This document shows positions 42,265-50,613 of a DNA stretch of 64,000 nucleotides, piece by piece. The notes below the pieces were generated by a model. The model was not told where the DNA came from. It searched no databases and worked only from the letters and a program-made list of their open reading frames with translations. The stretch covers positions 149,369 to 213,368 of the forward strand of contig NZ_JASLGE010000043.1 in the NCBI RefSeq assembly GCF_030150285.1, in the 5' to 3' direction. Position numbers and translations under genes: made by a program. This DNA is from Pseudomonas sp. Its GTDB lineage: Bacteria; Pseudomonadota; Gammaproteobacteria; Pseudomonadales; Pseudomonadaceae. Each line of letters opens with the position of its first letter. The first letter of the stretch is position 1.

Positions 42265-43086
42265 TCACGTGGGTGCCGGTATGGCGGTGCGGTCACTGGC
42301 CGTGAAGGTGACGGCGACACCGCCAAGGCCGTCGATCCAGGCTTCAAAGTGATCGCCCTCGGCAACAGCGACCATGGGCCCCAGAGCGCCGGTGAGAATG
42401 ATGTCGCCCGCCCGCAGCGGCTCTCCCAGGCGGGCCATGGTGCGGGCCAGCCACACGGCCGCATTGATCGGGTGGCCCAGGCACTCGGCACCACTGCCGC
42501 TGGACACCACTTCGCCGTGGCGGGTCAGGCGCATGCTGGCCTGGCGCAAATCCAGGCCGTCGATGCGCCGCGCCGGGCCACCCAGCACAAAGCAACCGCT
42601 GGAGGCGTTGTCGGCCACGGTGTCGACGAAACGGATGTTCCACTGCTGCACCCGGCTGCCGACGATTTCCAGCGCCGGTACCACCCAGCCGGTGGCGGCC
42701 ACGACTTCGTTGAAGGTGGTGTCGGCGTGGGGCAAGTCGTGTTGCAAGATCAAGGCGATTTCGGCCTCGATCTTGGGTTGCAGTACACGGTCGAACGGCA
42801 CGGTTTCGTTGTCACCGTAAGCCATGTCCGCGAACAGGGTGCCGAAGTCTGGCTGGTCAACGCCCAGTTGCTGTTGCACTTTGGGGTGGGTCAGGCCGAT
42901 CTTGCGCCCGACCACGCGCCGCCCGTTGCTAACCCCATGGGCCACGTTGAGCTGCTGAATGGCATAGGCGGCGTCGGCATTGTTTTCGCCGATTTGCTCG
43001 CGCAACGGGGCGATGGCTTGGCCGTGAGCTTCGGCCTGGCGCAGATCGGCCGCCAGGCGTTCCAGGGTGTGTGGGGGAAGGGTCAT
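42265..43086 (-). CDS. mhpD: 2-keto-4-pentenoate hydratase
   Basis: 273 aa from the ATG at 43086 (MTLPPHTLERLAADLRQ). Family motifs include GRRVVGRKIGLTHPKVQQQLG and a central EAEIALIL metal-ligand region. It hydrates 2-hydroxypenta-2,4-dienoate to 4-hydroxy-2-oxovalerate, the fourth step of the hydroxyphenylpropionate meta pathway. It starts 14 bp after mhpC. The next enzymes, 4-hydroxy-2-oxovalerate aldolase (MhpE) and acetaldehyde dehydrogenase (MhpF), are not in the window. Confidence 0.92.
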   Translation of the reverse strand: MTLPPHTLERLAADLRQAEAHGQAIAPLREQIGENNADAAYAIQQLNVAHGVSNGRRVVGRKIGLTHPKVQQQLGVDQPDFGTLFADMAYGDNETVPFDRVLQPKIEAEIALILQHDLPHADTTFNEVVAATGWVVPALEIVGSRVQQWNIRFVDTVADNASSGCFVLGGPARRIDGLDLRQASMRLTRHGEVVSSGSGAECLGHPINAAVWLARTMARLGEPLRAGDIILTGALGPMVAVAEGDHFEAWIDGLGGVAVTFTASDRTAIPAPT

Positions 43087-43100
43087 AAGAGGCTCGCTTA

Positions 43101-43985
43101 TTAATGGGTCAGGAAGTCCAGCACCAGGCGGTTGAACGTGTCGGCGTGTTCCCATTGCGCCCAGTGGCCACAGCGGTTGAACACGTGCAATTGCGCATGG
43201 GGCAGGCCGGCGAGCAGGCGCAGGCCGGTGTCCATGGGTACGAAGCGATCCTCGCGGCCCCAGACCAGCAGGGTGTGGGCGCTGATTTCGTGCAGGCGAT
43301 GGCTGAAATCCGGGAATTGCTTGGGGTTGAGCCGGCTGCTTTCGACGAAGTTAGCGAGGTGATCACGGCGCGACAGCATGTTGTCCAGGCGGGTCTGGAA
43401 CAGGGTTTCGGTGAGGGTGCTGGTGTCGAACACGAAGACACTCATCATTTTTTTCAGGTTTTCGAGGCTCGGTTCACGGTACAGCGCGCCGATCAACTTG
43501 ATGCCTTCGGTGGGTTGCGGCACGAAGGCGCTCGGGCCACCGGTGCCGCCGCCCATCAAAATCAGCTTGCCGATGCGTTCGCGGTTATCCAGGGCAAAAG
43601 CCACGGCGCTGTGGGCCCCCATGGAGTTGCCGATCAGGTGCACACGGCCCAGCTCCAGCACGTCGAGCAGGCCTTTGAGGGCGTGGGCATTGAGGTTCGA
43701 GCGTGAGCCGGGGCTCACCACCGGGTCACTTTTGCTCCAGCCCGGGCAGTCCATCAGGATCACGCGAAAGCCGGCATTGACCAATGGTTGCAGGTTGCGG
43801 TTGAAGTTGGCCCAACCGCTGGCACCCGGGCCGGAGCCATGCAGCATGACCACAGTCTCGGCCAGCGGGTTCGCCGGGTTCGGTGCGATGTCGTTGTAAT
43901 GCAGTTGCAGGTCCAGACCGCCTTCGCGGATGCGGGCAAAACGGCTGGTGGAGGCTTCGGTGAAGGCGGGTTCAGGGGCAGTCAT
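43101..43985 (-). CDS. mhpC: 2-hydroxy-6-oxononadienedioate hydrolase (alpha/beta hydrolase)
   Basis: 294 aa from the ATG at 43985. The alpha/beta-hydrolase features are LHGSGPGASGWANF (oxyanion hole), the nucleophile elbow GNSMG, the acid Asp in VWGREDRFVP and the His in NRCGHWAQ. It hydrolyses the ring-cleavage product of the extradiol dioxygenase into succinate and 2-hydroxypentadienoate. It follows mhpB by 17 bp. Confidence 0.93.
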   Translation of the reverse strand: MTAPEPAFTEASTSRFARIREGGLDLQLHYNDIAPNPANPLAETVVMLHGSGPGASGWANFNRNLQPLVNAGFRVILMDCPGWSKSDPVVSPGSRSNLNAHALKGLLDVLELGRVHLIGNSMGAHSAVAFALDNRERIGKLILMGGGTGGPSAFVPQPTEGIKLIGALYREPSLENLKKMMSVFVFDTSTLTETLFQTRLDNMLSRRDHLANFVESSRLNPKQFPDFSHRLHEISAHTLLVWGREDRFVPMDTGLRLLAGLPHAQLHVFNRCGHWAQWEHADTFNRLVLDFLTH

Positions 43986-44002
43986 GGCAAGGTTCCTTGG
44001 AT

Positions 44003-44956
44003 TCAAAGGGGGGACGTGAATGGCTGGGCACCCAGGGCACCGAAGCCTGCAATCCACTCGGGAATCGGCCGGTAGTAGCGGCCGTGGCTGTGATAGGGGC
44101 CGAAGGCCGACAGGGCGGCGAATGCAGCCACCCAGGTTTTGACTTCGTGGGTGGACTTGCCCGCCAGCGCCGAAAGCGCCGCGTTGCTCAGGCCGTCCAG
44201 ATCGCTCAGGCGGCCCTGTTCCAGGGTGTCGAGAAACTGTTGATCCCAAGTCGGGTTAAGCGGGTGCAGGCTGTTTTGATCCTCGACAAACTGCCGGGCG
44301 GCCTGGATTACCCGTTGCTGGCGGGCCTCTCGCTCCGTGGCGGGCAATTGGCGACCACTGCCCATCAGGCGGTCGGCCATACGGGCGTCTACGGTGGCCA
44401 GCTCCGGCACCGGCGGTTGATGGGACAACCCGCCCGAGGCCAGAAACAATACCCGTTTATTCAGCGTGCGGGCCCAGTGGCCGATGGCTTCGCCGAGCAG
44501 GCGGGCGCGCTGGAAACCGGGCAGTGGCACGGCCACGCAATTGATAAACACGGGGATCACCGGGCACGCTTGCAGGCCGCCCACCAGCAGTTCCAGCGGT
44601 TGGGCGAAGGCATGATCGACTTGCATGCAGTACGACACGGCGGTATCGACACCGCCGTCCAGCACCGCTTGGGCGCAGGCTTCGGCCAGCGGCCGGGGCA
44701 CGTCCAACGGGCCGGCGGCCGTGTCGAAATCGCCGATGGCCTGAGCCGCCATGCCCACGCAGAACGGGGGCATCACGTCATAGAAAAAGCCGTTGTAGTG
44801 ATCGGGGCCGAACAGCACGATCAGCTGTGGATCGAAGCGGGCGATGCGCTCGCGGGCTTGGCCGAGCATGGCGTCCACTTCGGCCAGCACCTGAGGGCTG
44901 GGGTCAACGTGGCCCACGAGTGGGGTATGGGACAGGCACTGCACCAAGGCACTCAT
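44003..44956 (-). CDS. mhpB: 2,3-dihydroxyphenylpropionate 1,2-dioxygenase (extradiol, class III)
   Basis: 317 aa from the ATG at 44956. It is a class III extradiol dioxygenase, with Fe(II)-ligand region SHTPLVGHVDP near the N-terminus and VLFGPDHYNGFFYDVMPPF. It opens the catechol ring of 3-(2,3-dihydroxyphenyl)propionate with O2. Its ATG follows the mhpA stop by one base. All conserved regions are present at full length. Confidence 0.93.
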   Translation of the reverse strand: MSALVQCLSHTPLVGHVDPSPQVLAEVDAMLGQARERIARFDPQLIVLFGPDHYNGFFYDVMPPFCVGMAAQAIGDFDTAAGPLDVPRPLAEACAQAVLDGGVDTAVSYCMQVDHAFAQPLELLVGGLQACPVIPVFINCVAVPLPGFQRARLLGEAIGHWARTLNKRVLFLASGGLSHQPPVPELATVDARMADRLMGSGRQLPATEREARQQRVIQAARQFVEDQNSLHPLNPTWDQQFLDTLEQGRLSDLDGLSNAALSALAGKSTHEVKTWVAAFAALSAFGPYHSHGRYYRPIPEWIAGFGALGAQPFTSPL

Positions 44957-44957
44957 C

Positions 44958-46616
44958 TCACGCCACCTGCCTGGCGACAGCCGCGTCGGTGGGCAGAGGC
45001 ACGGCGTTGAGCGCCGCGGCCAGCTCGTCGCAGGCCCGACCCACGGTTTGCGGGATGGCCACGGCGGCGAGAAAACGGTCGGGGCGCAGCAGCGCAATGG
45101 AAGAGGAACCGCGCGCGAACCATTCCTTGAGGCGGCCTGTGGTGTCACCCACGCGGATCACGCCTGCCGGCGCATCACTGGCGACTTTGAGTTGAACGTC
45201 TGGCAGCACTTGGATAAAACGCGTGCCCAGCGCTTGCCATTGCGCCAACTGGGCGGGGTTCAGGCCCCAGGTCGGGTCGCAGCCCCAGGCAATGATGGCG
45301 AAGTTCTTACCGATCACTTCGTCCAGCAGTACGGTACTGCCGGCTTCGGTCAGCACCCGGGGCTGAATAAACATTTTACCCACGGGCGAGTGTTTTTCCG
45401 TGGGGGCGATCAACGCGCCACGGGTGTACTGCGGCATGGGTTTGAAGCGCATTTCGACAAAGTAGCGTTTGACCGGCGGCACGTAATTGAGCAGCCACGA
45501 CACGCCGTCGCGCACCGTGCCTTGCCAGCGTTTGGGCGGCGCGAGCACATGCCCGGCCAGCACCGACAAGTCGATCATCGCTTTGGCATGGTCGCGGCGT
45601 TCCTGCTCATAGGTGTCGAGCAGGGCGTCGGTACTCAGGCCCTTGACCACCAGCGCCAGTTTCCAGGCCAGGTTGCAGGCGTCGCGCATACCGCTGTTGT
45701 ACCCCTGGCCCTGCCACACCGGCATGATGTGCGCGGCATCCCCGGCCAGCAGCACGCGGCCTTGGCGAAAACGCCCGGCCAGGCGCGCGTTATGGGTGTA
45801 CACACGGCTGCGGATCAGCTCGATGCGGTCCGGGTCGGGGATGACCTTGGCCAGCAGCTTGCGCAGGTTCTCGGGCTTGCTCAGTTCAACTTCGGTCTCG
45901 CCGGGCATCACCATAAATTCAAAGCGGCGCACGCTATGCGGCAAGGCCGCCGACACATAAGGGCGCACCGGGTCGCAGCACAGGTACACATGGGGTGTGC
46001 TCAGCGGGTCATTGGCGATGTCGACGACGATCCACTGGTTGGGGGCGGTCTTGCCCTCAAAGCTGATGTTGAGGTTGCGCCTTACCAGGCTGTTGCCCCC
46101 GTCGCAGCCAATCAGGTACTGGGCGTGCAACCGCTCAGTCTGGCCGTCGGAGCCCTTGAGGGTGAGCGCCACGCCCTTGTCGTTCTGGATAAACCCTTCC
46201 AGCTCACGGCCGAACAGCACCTTGACGTTGTCAAAGCGCTTCAGGCCGTCAAACAGCACACGGTCGGCCAGCGGCTGGATAAACGCATTGCGGCGCGACC
46301 AGCCGAATTCATCGGTTGTGGGTTGAATATCGGCAAAGCAGCGACCCTTGGGCGTGAGAAAACGCATGGCATGCCAAGGGGTGGTGTGGGGCAGGACCTG
46401 GTCGACCAGGTTGACGGCCTGGAAGGCCCGCAGACTTTCATCATCCAGGCCGATGGCGCGGGGATAGTCGATCAGGCTGTCGAGCTTTTCCAGCAAGGTG
46501 ACCGTGACACCACATTGGCCCAGGTAATTGGCGATCATCAAACCGACAGGGCCAGCGCCGACAATAGCGACGTCTGTGGTCATGTCCACAGTGCAAGGTG
46601 TGGGTGCAGAACTCAT
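44958..46616 (-). CDS. mhpA: 3-(3-hydroxyphenyl)propionate hydroxylase
   Basis: 552 aa from the ATG at 46616 (MSSAPTPC), 6 bp after GGAG. It is a flavoprotein of the PHBH/UbiH type: VAIVGAGPVGL near residues 16-26 binds FAD, QYLIGCDGGNS is the DG motif and GRVLLAGDAAHIMPVW the GD motif. It hydroxylates 3-(3-hydroxyphenyl)propionate to the 2,3-dihydroxy acid with NADH and O2. It is the first gene of the minus-strand mhpABCD operon and is divergent from the IclR regulator. Ordinary Cys/Met content (about 3.4%). Confidence 0.94.
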   Translation of the reverse strand: MSSAPTPCTVDMTTDVAIVGAGPVGLMIANYLGQCGVTVTLLEKLDSLIDYPRAIGLDDESLRAFQAVNLVDQVLPHTTPWHAMRFLTPKGRCFADIQPTTDEFGWSRRNAFIQPLADRVLFDGLKRFDNVKVLFGRELEGFIQNDKGVALTLKGSDGQTERLHAQYLIGCDGGNSLVRRNLNISFEGKTAPNQWIVVDIANDPLSTPHVYLCCDPVRPYVSAALPHSVRRFEFMVMPGETEVELSKPENLRKLLAKVIPDPDRIELIRSRVYTHNARLAGRFRQGRVLLAGDAAHIMPVWQGQGYNSGMRDACNLAWKLALVVKGLSTDALLDTYEQERRDHAKAMIDLSVLAGHVLAPPKRWQGTVRDGVSWLLNYVPPVKRYFVEMRFKPMPQYTRGALIAPTEKHSPVGKMFIQPRVLTEAGSTVLLDEVIGKNFAIIAWGCDPTWGLNPAQLAQWQALGTRFIQVLPDVQLKVASDAPAGVIRVGDTTGRLKEWFARGSSSIALLRPDRFLAAVAIPQTVGRACDELAAALNAVPLPTDAAVARQVA

Positions 46617-46659
46617 GGGTATCTCCGTGCAGCGCTTTTTTGAATTTGTTGTTGGGCTC

Positions 46660-46688
46660 AGTATGGAAACCGTCACGCTGGTGGACAA
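46660..46688 (-). promoter_or_regulatory. Predicted mhpA promoter
   Basis: On the minus strand TTGTCC (46683-46688) and CATACT (46660-46665) are 17 bp apart, a sigma-70 pattern that would start transcription near 46653, about 37 bp before the mhpA start codon. Confidence 0.6.
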
Positions 46689-46704
46689 CGACAACCCTTG
46701 CTAG

Positions 46705-46721
46705 GGTGCACTGAGTGCACA
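46705..46721. promoter_or_regulatory. Probable MhpR operator
   Basis: GGTGCACTGAGTGCACA is an imperfect palindrome centred about 60 bp upstream of the predicted mhpA transcription start. It closely resembles the 17-bp MhpR operator described for the E. coli mhp promoter (centred near -58). It also lies just upstream of the divergent regulator gene, so it may serve autoregulation. Confidence 0.75.
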
Positions 46722-46752
46722 TCGTTGAATTACAAGAAAAAAGAGGTCGCCC

Positions 46753-47532
46753 ATGAGCGAAACTGAATACAAGGCCGTGCGCGGCCTGATGCGCGGGCTG
46801 GCCCTGATTAACGGGTTGAACCGCTTTGATGGCGGGGCGAGCACGGCGCAATTGGCGCAGCAGTGCGGGCTGCACCGCACCACCGTGCGCCGTTTGCTGG
46901 AGACCTTGCAGGCCGAAGGGTATGTGCGCCGCAGCGAGTCGGATGACAGCTACCGGCTGACACTCAAGGTGCGTGAATTGAGTGAAGGGTTTCGTGATGA
47001 GCAATGGATCTCGTCTGTGGCGGCCCCTTTGCTCGGGGAGTTGTTGCAACAGGTGGTGTGGCCCACGGACCTGTGCACCCTGGACGGTGACGCGATGGTG
47101 ATTCGCGAAACCACGCACCGCTTCAGCCGCCTGTCGTTCCATCGCTCAATGGTGGGGCGGCGCTTGCCCTTGTTGATGACCGCGACCGGGCGGGCGTACT
47201 TCGCATTCTGCTCGCCGGCCGAACGCGAAGAGTTGATCGAATTGCTGATAAGCCGTGATGACGAGGAAGCCGTGCTGGCGGCGGACCGACGCTTTGTCGA
47301 GCGCCTGGTCGAGCACACACGGGGCAAGGGCTACGGCGAAAACAATGCCCACTGGGGGGCCGAGCGAAAAATCGCTTCCATTGCCATTCCGGTGATGTTT
47401 GAGGCGCGGGTGATGGGGTGTTTGAACCTGGTCTATATCGCCAAGGCCATGCCCGTTGAAGAAGCGGCAAAACGCTACCTGCCCGCCATGAGGGCGGTGG
47501 TGGGCAAGATCGAAGCCGGGTTGGGCGCTTAA
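46753..47532 (+). CDS. mhpR: IclR family activator of the mhp operon
   Basis: 259 aa. The N-terminal winged helix (GGASTAQLAQQCGLHRTTVRRLLETLQAEGYVRR) is followed by an IclR effector domain (GRRLPLLMTATGRAYFAF, then GAERKIASIAIPVMFEARVMG). IclR-type MhpR activates mhpA expression with hydroxyphenylpropionate. It is divergent from mhpA with a fitting operator at 46705-46721. Confidence 0.92.
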   Translation: MSETEYKAVRGLMRGLALINGLNRFDGGASTAQLAQQCGLHRTTVRRLLETLQAEGYVRRSESDDSYRLTLKVRELSEGFRDEQWISSVAAPLLGELLQQVVWPTDLCTLDGDAMVIRETTHRFSRLSFHRSMVGRRLPLLMTATGRAYFAFCSPAEREELIELLISRDDEEAVLAADRRFVERLVEHTRGKGYGENNAHWGAERKIASIAIPVMFEARVMGCLNLVYIAKAMPVEEAAKRYLPAMRAVVGKIEAGLGA

Positions 47533-47611
47533 AAACGTGTACGCACTGACCTTGTCGTAAAGGGGCCACAGGATTAGCCTTCAGCTTCCTTTTTAACCCG
47601 GACGCCAAGCC

Positions 47612-47917
47612 ATGATCACCTGCTACCTGCGTTATGTGATTGACCCTTACCAATTGGCCGAATTTGAAACCTACGCGCGGGTGTGGATCCCGCTGGTGGA
47701 GAAGTTCGGCGGCACGCACCACGGCTATTTCCTGCCTTCGGAAGGGGCCAACAACATAGCGCTGGCGATGTTCACCTTTCCTAGCCTGGCGGCCTATGAA
47801 GACTATCGCGAACGGTCCAAAACCGACGCTGAGTGCATCGCGGCGTTTAAAACGGCTGAAGACGCCCGCTTTATCCTCAGTTACGAACGTTCGTTTTTCC
47901 GACCGGTATTTGAGTAA
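47612..47917 (+). CDS. NIPSNAP family protein
   Basis: 101 aa. MITCYLRYVIDPYQLAEFETYARVW and GGTHHGYFLPSEGANNIALAMFTFPSLAAYEDYRE are the dimeric alpha-beta (NIPSNAP) pattern. The family role is unknown. It follows mhpR by 80 bp on the same strand and may be co-transcribed; a link to aromatic catabolism is conjecture. Confidence 0.88.
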   Translation: MITCYLRYVIDPYQLAEFETYARVWIPLVEKFGGTHHGYFLPSEGANNIALAMFTFPSLAAYEDYRERSKTDAECIAAFKTAEDARFILSYERSFFRPVFE

Positions 47918-48125
47918 TCCCCTCGCGAGGCTATAGCGCCGGTTTTCTGAGGAAAATCGGCGGTTTGGTAACACCCGCGCGGTAACAGTCAAGGTCAAAA
48001 GACCGGGTGAAATCGCCGTCGAAAAAGCGCAGGGCCGTCGGTAACGCACGCATACACTGACGTGGGTCAGTACCGGCCTTGAAAAAAAACCGCAGAATAT
48101 CTTGTTACTAGTTGTGACAATGGGA

Positions 48126-48205
48126 TATTATCGTCCTGCGTTCACCTACCACGGTTTATGCATTTTTAAGCCCCAAGTTTCCATCAGCTACTTGGGCTTT
48201 TTTTT
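48126..48205 (+). ncRNA. Candidate intergenic small RNA with terminator
   Basis: In the 374-bp gap after the NIPSNAP gene a good sigma-70 promoter is visible: TTGTTA (48102-48107), an 18-bp spacer and TATTAT (48126-48131). Transcription would start near 48138. A Rho-independent terminator follows, AAGCCCCAAGT at 48168-48178 pairing with ACTTGGGCTT at 48190-48199 (one bulge) and a run of eight T. The predicted transcript is about 68 nt. It has no convincing open reading frame. Its identity is not recognised. Confidence 0.5.
48168..48205 (+). terminator. Rho-independent terminator
   Basis: A ten-pair stem (one bulged C), an 11-base loop and a run of eight T make this one of the strongest terminators in the window. 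It ends the candidate small RNA and may also end read-through from the upstream gene. Confidence 0.85.
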
Positions 48206-48241
48206 GCCTGAAATTTGATATTGGATCCAATTTCCGGGCAT

Positions 48242-48268
48242 AAAAAAGGCACCTTCGAGAGGTGCCTT
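48242..48268 (-). terminator. Rho-independent terminator of the aldehyde dehydrogenase gene
   Basis: AAGGCACCT (48246-48254) and AGGTGCCTT (48260-48268) form a perfect 9-bp stem. On the minus strand it is followed by a run of U, so it ends the aldehyde dehydrogenase transcript 24 bp after its stop. Confidence 0.85.
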
Positions 48269-48291
48269 CCGTTCAGGGCTGCGCGTAACGC

Positions 48292-49875
48292 TTAACCCGT
48301 TGCTTTTGCACTCCACTCACCGTTGACCAAACGTTGCAGGCCCAGTGGGTTGCTGTTTTGCAGCGCTTCAGGGAGCAAGGCATCCGGGTAGTTCTGGTAG
48401 CACACCGGGCGCAGGAAGCGGTCGATGGCCAGCGAACCCACTGAGGTGCCACGCGCATCGGACGTCGCCGGGTACGGGCCGCCGTGGACCATGGCGTCGC
48501 ACACTTCCACCCCGGTGGGGTAGCCGTTGACCAGAATGCGGCCGACTTTCTGTTCCAGGATCGGCACCAGCCACTGGTACTGTTGCAGGTCGGCCGGTTC
48601 GCCAATCAGCGTGGCGGTGAGTTGCCCGCGCAGGGCCAGCAGTGCGGCCTTGAGCTGAGCGTCGTCGGCCACTTCAATGATGATGGTGGTCGGGCCGAAC
48701 ACTTCTTCCTGTAGCAAGGGGTCCTTGTTCAGCAACAGGCTGACATCGGCCTTGAACAGTTGCGGCTGGGCCTTGGCACCGGCTTGGTGTTGCCCGGCCA
48801 GGTGGCTGATGCCCGGGTGCGACAGCAGGTGTTCCACGCCCTTGGCGTAGCTGCGCAGGCCGCCTGCATTGAGCAAGGTGTGCGGCGGTTGTTCAGCCAT
48901 GTTCTGTTGCAGTTGCTCGATAAACGCCGAGAACGACGCCGAGCGCAGGCCGATGACCAGGCCCGGGTTGGTGCAGAATTGGCCACCGCCCTGGGTGACC
49001 GACGCGGCCAGGTCCTTGGCCACGGTAGCGCTGCGTGCGGCCAGCGCCTGCGGCAGCACCAGCACCGGGTTGATGCTGGACATTTCAGCGAACACCGGGA
49101 TCGGCTGCTCGCGTTCGGCGGCCATTTTGCTCAGGGCGTTGCCGCCGTGCAGCGAACCGGTAAAACCGACGGCTTGAATCAGCGGGTGTTTGACCAGTTG
49201 CTCGCCCACACCCGAGCCAAAGATCATGTTGAACACACCCGACGGCATGCCGGTTTTCTCGGCGGCGCGAACGATGGCGCTGGCCACGAGATCGGCGGTT
49301 GCCATGTGCCCGCTGTGGGCCTTGAACACCACTGGGCAACCGGCGGCAAAAGCGGCGGCGGTGTCACCGCCGGCGGTGGAGAAGGCCAGCGGGAAGTTGC
49401 TGGCACCAAATACGGCCACCGGGCCGACACCGATGCGGTACTGGCGCAGGTCGACGCGCGGCAGCGGGGTGCGGTCCGGCAGGGCCAGGTCAATTCGCGC
49501 CCCCAGGAAATCACCACGGCGCAGCACCTTGGCGAACAGGCGCATCTGGCCGCTGGTGCGGCCGCGCTCGCCTTGAATACGGGCGGCCGGCAAGGCGGTT
49601 TCGCGGCACACCACGGCCACAAAGTCATCACCCAACTGGTCGATTTCATCGGCGATGGCGTCGAGGAATTCGGCGCGACGCTCAGGGCTCAGTTGGCGGA
49701 ACGCGGCAAAGGCCTGGTCGGCGGCAAGGGCGGCGCGGTCCACTTCTTCGGCGGTGGCCTGGTGAAAAGTAAACGGCAGCGCTTCGCCAGTGCTGGCATC
49801 CAGGCTGTGCAGGGTGACGGTGCCAGCAGCACTGCGGCCGCCATTGATGAAGTTGTGGCCGGTTACGGTCGACAT
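48292..49875 (-). CDS. 2,5-dioxovalerate (alpha-ketoglutarate semialdehyde) dehydrogenase
   Basis: 527 aa from the ATG at 49875 (MSTVTGHNFINGGRS). It is an aldehyde dehydrogenase with catalytic Cys in GGQFCTNPG and Glu in VFAEMSSINPV. The combination ALPAARIQGERGRTSGQMRLF and VFGASNFPLAFSTAGGDTAAA is that of the ketoglutarate semialdehyde dehydrogenase branch. It oxidises 2,5-dioxovalerate to 2-oxoglutarate with NAD(P), the last step of hydroxyproline breakdown. A motif upstream (50000-50013) also precedes the hydroxyproline GntR gene. It is separated from the main cluster by polB. Confidence 0.9.
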   Translation of the reverse strand: MSTVTGHNFINGGRSAAGTVTLHSLDASTGEALPFTFHQATAEEVDRAALAADQAFAAFRQLSPERRAEFLDAIADEIDQLGDDFVAVVCRETALPAARIQGERGRTSGQMRLFAKVLRRGDFLGARIDLALPDRTPLPRVDLRQYRIGVGPVAVFGASNFPLAFSTAGGDTAAAFAAGCPVVFKAHSGHMATADLVASAIVRAAEKTGMPSGVFNMIFGSGVGEQLVKHPLIQAVGFTGSLHGGNALSKMAAEREQPIPVFAEMSSINPVLVLPQALAARSATVAKDLAASVTQGGGQFCTNPGLVIGLRSASFSAFIEQLQQNMAEQPPHTLLNAGGLRSYAKGVEHLLSHPGISHLAGQHQAGAKAQPQLFKADVSLLLNKDPLLQEEVFGPTTIIIEVADDAQLKAALLALRGQLTATLIGEPADLQQYQWLVPILEQKVGRILVNGYPTGVEVCDAMVHGGPYPATSDARGTSVGSLAIDRFLRPVCYQNYPDALLPEALQNSNPLGLQRLVNGEWSAKATG

Positions 49876-50232
49876 GGTGGGTTCCTTGCTAGAGAGGTGT
49901 GAAGCCCGGTGGCTCAGGCACCAGACAGGGGAGGTAGGGGTCGCCAGGCACACGGCACGACAGGGTAGGCGGCACCTGTAACTGATGTTAACGGACATCA
50001 TACGAGTTGATATTTCGTCCCGCAATGCAGAATTTCCACTGGAAGTGCCGTTGTCAGCGGTTTTTTCATGCCCGAGTGTAGACACAAAATCACATGTTGT
50101 CGTACCTCTTTGTGCGCGGCAAGTATGCCCGGGGCCCCTGCGCGCTACACACGGCAGCCCTTGCAGCCACTGGGGCGCCTCTTGAGGCATATCAACATGC
50201 TATCGTGGCCGACTTTTTCAAGAGGAATAACC
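49876..50232. other. Intergenic region between dehydrogenase and lipoprotein genes
   Basis: 357 bp without a gene. It holds the operator-like motif at 50000-50013 and presumably divergent promoters. Reading frames across it are not convincing as proteins. Confidence 0.4.
50000..50013. promoter_or_regulatory. Shared operator-like motif (aldehyde dehydrogenase promoter)
   Basis: ATACGAGTTGATAT matches ATACGAATTGATAC (58522-58535), upstream of the GntR gene, at 12 of 14 positions. It lies about 125 bp before the dehydrogenase start. It is likely a GntR operator shared by the split hydroxyproline genes. Confidence 0.55.
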
Positions 50233-50586
50233 ATGCGAATGCTGATCGGTGCTGTGAGCGTGGCCTTGTTGGCCGGCTGTGCCTCAACGGCCATGAATGA
50301 GACCCGTCAACACAGCCCGGTGCGGGCGCTGACGTCGGATAAAGCGGCACCGCTGGTGGCCGAATGTATTCAGTTTTCGTGGCAGGACGAAACCGTGTTC
50401 GGGGTGGATGCCAGCGGCTATATCCAGTCGGGCAAGAACGGCCAGTTGACGGTCTACACCCGTGGCGGCGAGTCCTTTGCCGACCTGGTGCCGCAGGGCA
50501 TGGGCACCTCCGTGAGTTACTACGCCCAGCGCCCGGATGACAGCACGGCCCTGCGCCGCATGGCGATGCTGGCGACATGCCTGTAA
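50233..50586 (+). CDS. Small lipoprotein
   Basis: 117 aa from the ATG at 50233, after AGAGGAA. MRMLIGAVSVALLAGCAST is a lipoprotein signal with lipobox LLAGC. The mature part has no recognised domain beyond a moderately conserved C-terminus ending in Cys (LATCL). It precedes polB by 27 bp. Function is unknown. Confidence 0.75.
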   Translation: MRMLIGAVSVALLAGCASTAMNETRQHSPVRALTSDKAAPLVAECIQFSWQDETVFGVDASGYIQSGKNGQLTVYTRGGESFADLVPQGMGTSVSYYAQRPDDSTALRRMAMLATCL

Positions 50587-50613
50587 CCCGGCTGGCGTGG
50601 CGTTGAGGCCGCC

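Noticed and set aside
45048..46643. 531-codon plus-strand frame across mhpA
   Set aside because: Antisense to mhpA, which has all FAD motifs; His/Gln-rich translation typical of a shadow frame.
48760..49902. 380-codon plus-strand frame across the aldehyde dehydrogenase
   Set aside because: Antisense to a gene with catalytic Cys and Glu motifs; no ribosome site or domain.
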